Shown here: in pieces, positions 1-5,094 of the stretch
Layout of the letters: every line of letters starts with the position of its first letter
Numbering within the stretch: the stretch's first letter is position 1
Assembly: GCA_028288395.1 (NCBI GenBank)
Contig: JAQBNV010000023.1
Span: 1 to 5,094, forward strand
Length of the DNA: 5,094 nt
Source of the DNA: Adhaeribacter sp.
Lineage (GTDB): Bacteria > Bacteroidota > Bacteroidia > Cytophagales > Hymenobacteraceae
Direction of reading: 5' to 3'
Made by a program: the position numbers and the translations under genes
Notes under the pieces: model-generated
What the model saw: only the letters and a program-made list of their open reading frames with translations
Databases searched by the model: none
Told to the model about the DNA's origin: nothing

Positions 1-312
1 TATATCATAGCTAAGCCGGTCATTTTCATTCAGGTCCGCTCTTTTGAATTTAGACAAGGCGGTTAGATAATGAGTATAAAAGGTTTTTAGTTTGACTCGA
101 TAACTATCGGTAAAGGTGGCGGGTAATAAATCATTATAGCGTTTGTCGCCCCGGTAGGTGGCCGAGGCAGGAGAGAGCTTTAACTCTTCTTCATAATAAG
201 AACCAAATAACTTATCTAGTTCTTTATTATTTCCTTTTTCTGCTGTTTGCGCCCGTATATTAGGGCAAACGAAAAGAAGTAGAACCAGAAGCATTAAGAA
301 GAGATATTTCAT
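1..312 (-). CDS. DUF885-family exported protein, N-terminal part (runs off left edge)
   Basis: Reading the minus strand from the ATG at 312-310 gives 104 uninterrupted codons to the window edge. Residues 1-22 (MKYLFLMLLVLLLFVCPNIR then AQ) form a signal peptide with a likely signal peptidase I cut after Ala21, so the protein should be exported to the periplasm or beyond. The Cys at residue 16 lacks a convincing lipobox. The mature start has the features I associate with DUF885 proteins: an LDKLFGSYYEEELKLSP stretch, then SATYRGDKRYND, a Tyr/Phe-rich helix and LNENDRLSYD at the visible end. Family members are usually close to 600 residues, so most of this one is outside the window. DUF885 proteins are thought to be metallopeptidase-like, but the zinc-binding region would lie in the missing part, so no activity is shown here. 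No Shine-Dalgarno sequence precedes the ATG. It lies downstream of the S9 peptidase on the same strand. The family call rests on recognition, not a search. Confidence 0.75.
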   Translation of the reverse strand, partial: MKYLFLMLLVLLLFVCPNIRAQTAEKGNNKELDKLFGSYYEEELKLSPASATYRGDKRYNDLLPATFTDSYRVKLKTFYTHYLTALSKFKRADLNENDRLSYDI

Positions 313-673
313 AGGAGTAATATTATTATGAAATTTACATGAAAATTCTACTATTAAACTTGATTATTTTATTAATAATCAGATGGTAATCTTTTATTCT
401 GAAGCTTTAGCAAAAATTGTAGACTTTGGTTAATTGTAGAATGAAGGAGTTATAACAAAAGCTTATATTGTCTTATGCTGATAAATAATTAATAAGTTTT
501 TCACGCATAAGAACCAATAAAGAAAAAGACCTGATACCACCAAGTCTTTTATGCTGATTATTCATCTCCTAAGGCTATCTCAAAATAATCTCTTATTGTT
601 AAATTCTAACAGGAGTATGGGGATTTTATATAAGAATACTTAAAGGGCAAGGGTCCAACCAAAGCTAGTATTA
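313..673. other. AT-rich intergenic region between S9 peptidase and DUF885 genes
   Basis: This 361-bp gap holds no convincing gene: every frame is broken by stops and the longest ATG-started readings are under about 20 codons. It contains a 10-bp direct repeat TTATGCTGAT (473-482 and 549-558). It also holds a weak inverted repeat AAAAGAC / GTCTTTT (524-530 and 544-550, 13-nt loop). No clear intrinsic terminator follows the S9 stop codon. The DUF885 promoter presumably lies near 330-358. Confidence 0.8.
330..358 (-). promoter_or_regulatory. weak candidate Bacteroidota-type promoter for the DUF885 gene
   Basis: On the minus strand, TTTA (358-355) is followed after 17 nt by TAAATTTC (337-330). 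This resembles the Bacteroidota promoter pattern TTTG / TAnnTTTG with one mismatch in each element. The start codon would be 17 nt further on, giving a short leader. In DNA this AT-rich such matches arise often by chance, so the call is tentative. Confidence 0.2.
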
Positions 674-2623
674 CTACTTACTTTCATCATTTATCAGATA
701 TTGCTTGATAAAAGCAATGGTTGAATAGAATTGATAATCGATATTGTTCTTTTTTCTGAATCCGTGCCCTTCATCTTTAGCCATTAGAAACCATACGGTG
801 CCACCATTCTGCTTTATCTTATCTTTCATCTGAATAGATTCGGTATAAGGCACGCGTGGGTCATTGCTACCCTGAACAATAAAGAGGGGCTTCTTTATTT
901 TATCTGTATGGTTTAAAGGGGCAATGGCTTTAAAATAAGCGGCTATTTTCGGGTCACGCTCATCCCCGTATTCTGCTCGGCGCAAGTCTCTCCGGTAGCT
1001 TTCGGTGTTTTTGAGAAAGGTGTTAAAATCAGAAATGCCAACTATGTCTAGGGCACAACGAATTTTATCACTGTATATATAAGCAGCGGCTAAAGTCATA
1101 TAACCCCCGTAACTGCCACCGGTAATCATAATCCGGTCTTTATCTAGGTCCGGTTGGGTGGCTATCCAATCAAGCAGAGCACCAATATCTTTCACGGACT
1201 CTTCCCGCTTCATACCATTATCCAGGTCGACAAACGTTTTGCCGTAACCGGTAGAGCCCCGGACATTAGGAGTTATGATGGCAATACCAAGTTCGTTCAA
1301 AAAGTAATTAGAGCGGCTTAAAAATGAAGGCCGGGATTGTGATTCCGGACCACCGTGAATACTTATAATTACCGGGCGTTTACCAGGAAATTTGGAAGAG
1401 GCTTTGTATAAATAACCGGATATATTTTTCCGATCAAACGATTTCCAGGCAATTAATTGGGGTTCCCGCAGGTTTGATACATCCATGTTGCCTAACTCAC
1501 TTTCTGTCCAACGGATTAGTTCTTTTGTTCCAGTGTTATACTCAAACGCATCACCAGCAGAGTTAAAGGTACTTAAGGTTAAACCCAAAGATTTAGAATC
1601 ATTAGCCCACGTAAGGCCAGATATGACCCCGGTTGGCAGCTTTGGGACAGAAGAATACTGATTGGTAGCGGTAGCGAGTAAGTATAATTTGGAGGTACCA
1701 TTCTCATTGGTAACAAAGGCTAACTGCGTTCCATCTTCTGATAAATCAGCACCTTCAACATCCCAGTTTATTCTGGAAGAGAGGAAGGTTAGTTTTTTGG
1801 AAGCGAAGTCGTAGTAAGCCAGTCGGTTAAATTCACTGTCTTTGTTGGTGATGAGGTAAATACCTTTACCGTCTTGGGAAAAAGAGATGCTAGCGAAAGT
1901 GGACCGTTCATCTTTTTGAGGCAGTATTCTTGTTTTAGCTCCGGTAGCGACATCGGCCAGGTAAAACCGTGATTCATTCACCGAAATATATTCGCTTAAC
2001 AATAATTTAGAATCATCCGCAGACCAGTCCATTACAAACCAACCACCGCCGGTATTTTCTACCACTTTTTTGCCAGATGTAGGGTCTAGTGGGTTAAGCA
2101 GGTAAATATCTCTATCCTGGCCGTTGCGGCTGGTAGACCAGTAAGCAATTTTATCTTTTTTATTATTCCATTGGATGTTGCCATTCTGTGATTTTTTGCC
2201 GTCTGTGAGCAAAGTTGTTTGCTTATTAGCTAAATCGTGCCGGTAAATCTGAGCAAATTCGTTCCCGCCGGTATCCCGGAGAAAAAGAAAGTAACTTCCA
2301 TTCCTGGGCTCGAAACTGGCCGTGCTGATAGGCTCATCAAAAAAGGTAATCTGTTTGCGGTCTCCACCAGGCATTTTTACATAATGCAGTTGATTGCTGT
2401 TCGCAAAGCGGGTGGAAACTAATAATTCTTTTTTAGTTGGGTGCCAATCAATAAAAGCAGCACCACGGGCCTCGGTGTAATTTTTTACGTCATTTATAAG
2501 ACTTGTTGACAATGGCGGAATACCTTCAGCAACCAGGTTATCGGTAACTGGAATGGCAGGCTGCTGGGCCATTAAGCAATTACACATAAAAGAAAAAAAT
2601 AAGAGTAGTTTTAATATTTTCAT
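674..2623 (-). CDS. exported S9-family serine peptidase (prolyl oligopeptidase/acylaminoacyl peptidase type)
   Basis: Complete 649-residue protein, ATG at 2623-2621, TAG at 676-674. Residues 1-20 are a signal peptide ending MAQ, supporting this start and an exported location. Residues about 50-370 form a beta-propeller: PD40/WD40-like repeats are visible, for example QWNNKKDKIAYWS near 151, DWSADDSKLLLSE near 199, FSQDGKGIYLIT near 248 and LSEDGTQLAFVT near 294. Residues about 390-645 are the alpha/beta-hydrolase peptidase domain. HGGPE (423-427) and NVRGSTGYG (453-461) are typical of S9. The nucleophile is Ser504 in GGSYGG, with Asp588 in GSNDPRVP and His620 in DEGHGF, so the triad is complete and correctly ordered. 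In this family the propeller restricts access to peptides, and the enzyme probably trims short peptides in the periplasm for nutrition; exact specificity (post-Pro, acyl-aminoacyl or dipeptidyl) cannot be read from the sequence. Length is normal. No Shine-Dalgarno sequence is present. The DUF885 gene follows on the same strand after 361 bp. Confidence 0.95.
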   Translation of the reverse strand: MKILKLLLFFSFMCNCLMAQQPAIPVTDNLVAEGIPPLSTSLINDVKNYTEARGAAFIDWHPTKKELLVSTRFANSNQLHYVKMPGGDRKQITFFDEPISTASFEPRNGSYFLFLRDTGGNEFAQIYRHDLANKQTTLLTDGKKSQNGNIQWNNKKDKIAYWSTSRNGQDRDIYLLNPLDPTSGKKVVENTGGGWFVMDWSADDSKLLLSEYISVNESRFYLADVATGAKTRILPQKDERSTFASISFSQDGKGIYLITNKDSEFNRLAYYDFASKKLTFLSSRINWDVEGADLSEDGTQLAFVTNENGTSKLYLLATATNQYSSVPKLPTGVISGLTWANDSKSLGLTLSTFNSAGDAFEYNTGTKELIRWTESELGNMDVSNLREPQLIAWKSFDRKNISGYLYKASSKFPGKRPVIISIHGGPESQSRPSFLSRSNYFLNELGIAIITPNVRGSTGYGKTFVDLDNGMKREESVKDIGALLDWIATQPDLDKDRIMITGGSYGGYMTLAAAYIYSDKIRCALDIVGISDFNTFLKNTESYRRDLRRAEYGDERDPKIAAYFKAIAPLNHTDKIKKPLFIVQGSNDPRVPYTESIQMKDKIKQNGGTVWFLMAKDEGHGFRKKNNIDYQFYSTIAFIKQYLINDESK

Positions 2624-2657
2624 ATATGTTGATTTTTACCTGATAAAAGGAGTTTTA

Positions 2658-2688
2658 TAAATATAAACTTTATGTTTATAAAATTCAA
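2658..2688 (-). promoter_or_regulatory. candidate Bacteroidota-type promoter for the S9 peptidase
   Basis: On the minus strand, TTG (2688-2686, within ATTG) is followed after 20 nt by TATATTTA (2665-2658). This fits the TTG / TAnnTTTG layout of Bacteroidota promoters except for the last base. The ATG is 34 nt downstream of the second element, leaving a short leader. It is the best match in the upstream region, but the DNA is very AT-rich, so chance matches are expected. Confidence 0.3.
2662..2680. repeat. AT-rich inverted repeat over the candidate S9 promoter
   Basis: TATAAAC (2662-2668) and GTTTATA (2674-2680) are perfect 7-bp inverted arms separated by TTTAT. The self-complementary octamer TTTATAAA also occurs at 2654-2661 and 2675-2682, exactly 21 bp (two helical turns) apart. 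The element overlaps the putative promoter, so it could be an operator for a dimeric regulator. In DNA this AT-rich it may equally be chance. Confidence 0.35.
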
Positions 2689-3060
2689 TAATTTTTGGGA
2701 ATTATTCAATTCAATTAAACTTCCTCACAGCCTAGCATGCAGTGCTATAGAATTAGCATAACTATACCGGTTATAGCTCTTATGAATGAAGTTTAATAAG
2801 ACCTAGTGGCCAAAGATTCAATTATCAAGTTTGCTCTTTTTTTAACTTTAGTAGCTGCTGTCTTTTTGCTCCTCCCTGGGCCAATCTTTAAATGTTTTTC
2901 GGTATCCCCACATGCCAGCAGGAGCTACGACTAGTGCTTCCCCAATATAATTTTTAAACAACAGATAAGTTAAAAGCTTTCATTTTTTATGAAAGGATAA
3001 ACCCTCTTTTGAAAAACTCTGTGAACTATGTTGAAAGAGCACTAGCAGGCTGTCCAAAAT

Positions 3061-3098
3061 TTCCTTTTTTAAGGAACCACCAGCAGAATGCTGGCGGT
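3061..3098. repeat. two adjacent small hairpins
   Basis: TTCCTT (3061-3066) and AAGGAA (3071-3076) form a 6-bp inverted repeat around TTTT. Right next to it, ACC-A-CCAGCA (3076-3085) pairs with TGCTGG-C-GGT (3089-3098) around a GAA loop, with a single A/C mismatch in the stem. Neither strand has a T-run after the GC-rich stem, so a standard intrinsic terminator is not supported. The second hairpin would cover the ATG of the small ORF at 3088. Confidence 0.5.
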
Positions 3099-3216
3099 AG
3101 GTGCTGTAATGTCTACTTTAATATTGTTTAGCCTGACGGCTGTGCTGAAAACACACGAAAAGGGCAGCTGTATTAGCGGTCTGCGAAAGTCTTTTAATTA
3201 TTTTATGTCAACTTAA
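3088..3216 (+). CDS. doubtful small hydrophobic ORF (42 codons)
   Basis: ATG at 3088-3090 opens 42 codons to TAA at 3214-3216. The product starts MLAVGAVMSTLILFSLTAVL, long and hydrophobic enough for one membrane-spanning segment, followed by a polar, basic tail beginning KTHEKGSC. AAGGA at 3071-3075 resembles a Shine-Dalgarno sequence but lies 12 nt from the ATG, and Bacteroidota rarely rely on one. The stop overlaps the stop of the opposing gene fragment within the self-complementary TTAA. I do not recognise the sequence. It could be a small membrane protein, the remnant of a longer exported protein's signal segment, or chance. Confidence 0.2.
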   Translation: MLAVGAVMSTLILFSLTAVLKTHEKGSCISGLRKSFNYFMST

Positions 3217-3469
3217 AACTCTCCATCCACCCCAATCTTATCGGTACTCAACTGCCCCAACACTTCCTTAATCCCACTCAACCCTTCCGAAATATTTTCC
3301 ATCTGCGCCAGCACCTGGCCAACCTGATTGCCGGAGCCGAAGCTGTTTAGTTTCAGGTTGCGGACGAAGACCGCTTTGATGTCTTCCAGCGCTGGGTTTC
3401 GGTGGGGGTAGCCACGCCAATAAGCTGCTTAAACTTCAGCAGGTTGGCTTCGGCGCCGGTGGTCAGGGT
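3213..3469 (-). pseudogene. frameshifted, 5'-truncated C-terminal gene fragment, family not recognised
   Basis: Two minus-strand frames join into about 85 coding-like residues. The first, 3469-3392, reads TLTTGAEANLLKFKQLIGVA then TPTETQ. The second, 3392-3216, reads ALEDIKAVFVRNLKLNSFGS, continues through GNQVGQVLAQMENISEGL and ends STDKIGVDGEF before TAA at 3215-3213. The frames switch around 3390-3395 in a way that fits loss of one base. Reading back from the second frame gives a stop at 3431-3429, and the first frame meets a stop at 3472-3470, so there is no start. The product is rich in amphipathic helices with no membrane segment. The fragment is clearly GC-richer than the DNA either side, suggesting it came from a different gene context. 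It ends exactly where the 20-bp inverted repeat begins. I do not recognise the family; a helical C-terminal domain is all that can be said. Confidence 0.6.
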
Positions 3470-3515
3470 TTAGTATTAAATATTCTTTTAAATAGAAAGA
3501 ATATTTAATACTAAA
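3469..3515. repeat. perfect 20-bp inverted repeat (7-nt loop)
   Basis: The arm at 3469-3488 (TTTAGTATTAAATATTCTTT) is the exact reverse complement of 3496-3515, with TAAATAG between. Pairing fails on both sides just beyond the arms, so the element has sharp borders. It marks a sudden change from the GC-rich gene fragment to AT-rich DNA. There is no T-run after the stem on either strand and no active gene ends here, so a terminator is unlikely. It could be a small non-autonomous mobile element, a recombination scar or a cruciform-forming site. Confidence 0.9.
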
Positions 3516-3659
3516 ATACTTAAATAAAGACTTTATAAAAACTCCAGAAATATAGAAGTGCGAAGGCTATTTAGTACTTTGTTGCACCCGCCCACAACGC
3601 GGGCAGGTTTGTAAATTATTCTTCTATCCTAAATTGAAATCGCCGTTAGGCATAACCTT
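3516..3659. other. short upstream region of the PLD-like gene
   Basis: The first 65 bases or so are AT-rich and hold no ORF. From about 3581 the sequence turns GC-rich with the CCCGC / GCGGG hairpin and the attC-like element. I see no good TAnnTTTG promoter and no Shine-Dalgarno sequence before the ATG at 3660, so how the gene is transcribed is unclear. Confidence 0.5.
3590..3651 (+). other. attC-like imperfect palindrome upstream of the PLD gene
   Basis: The 62-bp stretch ends in GTTAGGC (3645-3651), an exact match to the integron R' core GTTRRRY, and begins GCCCACAAC (3590-3598), a looser R''-like end with the needed AAC. Inside, 3602-3617 pairs imperfectly with 3631-3644: GGC/GCC, then G/C, TTT/AAA and AA/TT, with an unpaired A (3605) and T (3612) on the left arm only. 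One-sided extra bases are a hallmark of attC sites. Size is within the known attC range, and a gene starts 8 nt after the core, as in cassettes. Against it: R'' does not fit RYYYAAC, the spacer between L' and R' is missing or very short, and no second attC is seen after the PLD gene. A simpler 5-bp hairpin, CCCGC / GCGGG (3587-3591, 3599-3603), overlaps its left end. Confidence 0.35.
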
Positions 3660-4133
3660 ATGTTCTCCTTTTTCACCAAATCCAATAAAAGCATTAATCA
3701 CGCTTATTTCAGCCCTGGCGATACTTGTTTAAATGCCATTATTGCCGCTATTAAAAGCGCCCGGCAATCGGTGCATATTTGTGTGTTTACCATTTCCGAC
3801 GACCGCATTACCCGCACCATTCTGCAGGCGCACCGCAGCGGCATTAAGGTAAGGGTGCTCACCGATAACGAAAAACTCTACGACAAAGGCTCCGATATCC
3901 GGGAGCTGGCGCAGGCGGGCGTGGCGGTACGGGTAGATAATACCACCAACCACATGCACCACAAATTTGCCGTGGTAGATAACCAAACCATACTCACGGG
4001 TAGTTACAACTGGACCCGCAGCGCCGCTTTATACAACCACGAAAACCTGCTGGTTACCAGCGAGAAAAATATTGTAAGCGACTTTAGTCGTGAGTTCGAC
4101 CGGTTATGGGCCGAAATGGTAAGTTTAAACTGA
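3660..4133 (+). CDS. single-HKD phospholipase D-like protein (Nuc-type, probable nuclease)
   Basis: Complete 157-residue protein, ATG at 3660, TGA at 4131-4133. It holds one phospholipase D catalytic motif: His100, Lys102 and Asp107 in HHKFAVVD, followed by GSYNWT (Gly114, Ser115, Asn117) and a downstream NHEN with Glu128. Before it come the usual elements: an FSPGD-type start (17-21), a helix around 22-37, the SVHICVFTISDDRI strand (37-50) and KVRVLTDNE (63-71). Single-motif members of about this size, such as the Nuc endonuclease, work as homodimers with one active site formed from both HKD motifs, so a phosphodiesterase acting on DNA or RNA is more likely than a lipase. Unlike Nuc, no signal peptide is seen, so it is probably cytoplasmic. 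Cytoplasmic PLD nucleases take part in restriction and defence in some bacteria, but no partner gene is present here. It lies just after an attC-like element and converges with the next gene, 32 bp between stops. Confidence 0.88.
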   Translation: MFSFFTKSNKSINHAYFSPGDTCLNAIIAAIKSARQSVHICVFTISDDRITRTILQAHRSGIKVRVLTDNEKLYDKGSDIRELAQAGVAVRVDNTTNHMHHKFAVVDNQTILTGSYNWTRSAALYNHENLLVTSEKNIVSDFSREFDRLWAEMVSLN

Positions 4134-4142
4134 ATATTTATT

Positions 4143-4156
4143 CCGACAGCTCTCGG
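4143..4156. terminator. weak hairpin between convergent genes
   Basis: CCGA (4143-4146) and TCGG (4153-4156) form a 4-bp stem with a 6-nt loop in the 32-bp gap between the two convergent stop codons. The position suits a shared terminator. The stem is short and neither strand has a proper T-run directly after it (plus: TTAAAAAG; minus: AATAAATATT), so support is weak. Confidence 0.2.
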
Positions 4157-4165
4157 TTAAAAAGA

Positions 4166-5094
4166 TTATCCTGGTTTTTTGCCGGTTTCCTGTAACATGC
4201 GGTAGGTCATAAAACCCAACAGCCCGATAACCAGGATAATGGCTACCCAGATAATATTTTTATTCGTGAAAATGGTGGCCGTTGGCGGTGCGTCAGGCGG
4301 CGTTAAGGCCTTAATATGGGCAGGCGCTATTATTTGTAACTGGGCCGGAATGGTGTCTTTAAAATAGGCCAGGTCGTAGTTGGGCGGCCATATTTCTTCG
4401 TTGCCGAACTGTAAATAATAAGGCTGTTCTTTTTGCAGGGGCGCCACCAGGTAGGTATTCAGGAAATAAAACTGAATATTTTTTAGCTGTAGCGGTGGGT
4501 TATCCTGGTTGTGAACCCCGAGGTAAAAATCATCGGATTTAAAGCCGCTTAGGCTAAACGTATTTTCTTTGTCTGATTGCAGTCGGAAAGAGGCAACCGG
4601 TTCGTAGGTTTTATAGGTTTTTCGCCGCCGCTTTTTCTGGTAGATGGCCTGGTATAGCGTGGCCTGACGGAGGTAATAAGCCGGGCCATTAATGCTAAAG
4701 GTTATTTTATCGGCGGGTACCGGCGCTTTGGTCCGGAAGAAAATAAAAGTTTGCTTTACCGCGGCGCTATCAGTTTGGGTGAATCTTACGCCCGGCACCG
4801 GGGTGTATTTCCCGTTTTCGGAGTAGGTATCGTAATAGCCGGCCTTCAGAATATTCAGGGGGGCACTCGTCGAATCATTTATTTCCAGTTGGTAATATTC
4901 GTAATCGCTCAGCGGGAAATTAAGCAGGTTAACCTCGGCGGTAGCCGCCCGGCTGTACAGCGAATGCAGGTAATAATTGTCTTCCAAAGCGTACCAGGTG
5001 CGGTCATCGTTGCTGCCGCTGAGGCGGGCTTTTTTGCGCACGTTGGTATTTTTAATAAGCAGGCTGATGTTGTTGATGTTGCGCCGGCTTGGGT
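4166..5094 (-). CDS. DUF3999-like membrane-anchored protein, C-terminal part (runs off right edge)
   Basis: The minus-strand frame is open from the window edge to TAA at 4168-4166, giving 308 visible codons. A GTG at 5041 could be mistaken for a start, but the coding-like sequence continues upstream of it (RRNINNISLLIKNTN), so the true start is outside. Visible residues 1-40 have a discoidin/DUF3999-type pattern: ISLLIKN, then LSGSNDDRTWYAL, as in domains that read a beta-sandwich around SGSxD. The middle is rich in Tyr and beta strands (for example DYEYYQLEI and PAYYLRQATLY). A basic KKRRRK patch lies near visible residue 155. The end carries one membrane helix (about visible 280-297, IIWVAIILVIGLLGFMTY) and a short basic tail, giving an outside domain anchored by its C-terminus. 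DUF3999 proteins have this layout and are often encoded beside a large DUF2339 membrane protein; that neighbour would be off the edge. Function is unknown. Family call is by recognition and is moderately sure; membrane topology is surer. Confidence 0.6.
   Translation of the reverse strand, partial: PSRRNINNISLLIKNTNVRKKARLSGSNDDRTWYALEDNYYLHSLYSRAATAEVNLLNFPLSDYEYYQLEINDSTSAPLNILKAGYYDTYSENGKYTPVPGVRFTQTDSAAVKQTFIFFRTKAPVPADKITFSINGPAYYLRQATLYQAIYQKKRRRKTYKTYEPVASFRLQSDKENTFSLSGFKSDDFYLGVHNQDNPPLQLKNIQFYFLNTYLVAPLQKEQPYYLQFGNEEIWPPNYDLAYFKDTIPAQLQIIAPAHIKALTPPDAPPTATIFTNKNIIWVAIILVIGLLGFMTYRMLQETGKKPG

Larger units (their letters stand above)
2624..3212. other. AT-rich gap with hairpins and possible gene debris
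   Basis: About 590 bp with no convincing intact gene. It contains the candidate S9 control region (2654-2688). On the minus strand at 2979-2848 there is an open stretch of 43 codons with no proper start. It reads GEALVVAPAGMWGYRKTFKD and then WPREEQKDSSY before a TAA, more coding-like than its surroundings and possibly a decayed C-terminus; I do not recognise it. Two adjacent hairpins lie at 3061-3098, and a doubtful small ORF on the plus strand starts at 3088. Confidence 0.6.

Noticed and set aside
524..550. AAAAGAC / GTCTTTT inverted repeat as terminator of the S9 gene.
   Set aside because: The stem is AT-rich with a 13-nt loop, no T-run follows the stem in the minus direction, and it lies over 120 bp past the stop codon.
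473..558. Direct repeat TTATGCTGAT (473-482, 549-558) as a binding-site pair or the start of an array.
   Set aside because: Only two 10-bp copies, 76 bp apart, in low-complexity DNA; no further copies or regular spacing.
573..586. GGCTATCTCAAAAT here and GGCTGTCCAAAAT at 3048-3060 look like insertion-sequence ends.
   Set aside because: Both point the same way, neither has an inverted partner in the window, and there is no transposase remnant between or beside them that I can recognise.
1789..1977. Minus-strand open frame of 62 codons inside the S9 gene.
   Set aside because: It lies wholly within a well-supported gene in another frame and its product has no recognisable features; it is a shadow.
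2237..2422. Plus-strand open frame of 61 codons opposite the S9 gene.
   Set aside because: It is antisense to the conserved peptidase sequence and has no domain or control signal of its own.
3729..3986. Minus-strand open frame of 85 codons opposite the PLD gene.
   Set aside because: The plus-strand frame encodes a complete HKD protein; the antisense reading is composition-driven.
5039..5041. GTG as the start codon of the DUF3999-like gene.
   Set aside because: The frame stays open to the window edge and the upstream residues continue the domain pattern, so the gene is partial, not 291 codons long.

Overview
The window looks like a chromosomal segment of a Bacteroidota bacterium, most likely an environmental member of the Cytophagales (Hymenobacteraceae or similar). 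That placement is inferred from four things. Exported proteins carry short signal peptides ending in Ala-Gln. Recognisable Shine-Dalgarno sequences are absent before every gene. Intergenic DNA is very AT-rich. The protein families present (DUF885, S9 peptidase, DUF3999-like) fit that group. No rRNA, tRNA, CRISPR array or intact mobile element is visible.

Layout: (1) 1-312, minus strand, holds the N-terminal 104 residues of an exported DUF885-family protein that runs off the left edge. (2) 313-673 is AT-rich intergenic DNA. (3) 674-2623, minus strand, is a complete exported S9-family (prolyl oligopeptidase-type) serine peptidase with its full catalytic triad; a candidate promoter and a small AT-rich inverted repeat lie upstream. 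(4) 2624-3212 is an AT-rich gap with hairpins, a doubtful 42-codon hydrophobic ORF and a possible decayed coding remnant. (5) 3213-3469, minus strand, is a GC-richer, frameshifted C-terminal gene fragment with no start. It stops exactly at (6) a perfect 20-bp inverted repeat (3469-3515). (7) 3590-3651 is an imperfect palindrome ending in GTTAGGC that resembles an integron attC site. It lies 8 bases before (8) a complete single-HKD phospholipase D-like protein (3660-4133, plus). (9) 4166-5094, minus strand, converges on it: the C-terminal part of a membrane-anchored DUF3999-like protein that runs off the right edge.

The left half (DUF885 and S9 genes) looks like ordinary secreted protein/peptide catabolism. 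The two genes share a strand but are 361 bp apart, so a shared transcript is not shown. The middle (about 2.6-3.66 kb) is a decayed, mosaic junction: gene debris, a long hairpin and a recombination-site-like palindrome sit between the AT-rich left half and the GC-richer right half. It is the part of the window most worth a second look. No complete new multi-gene system is visible.
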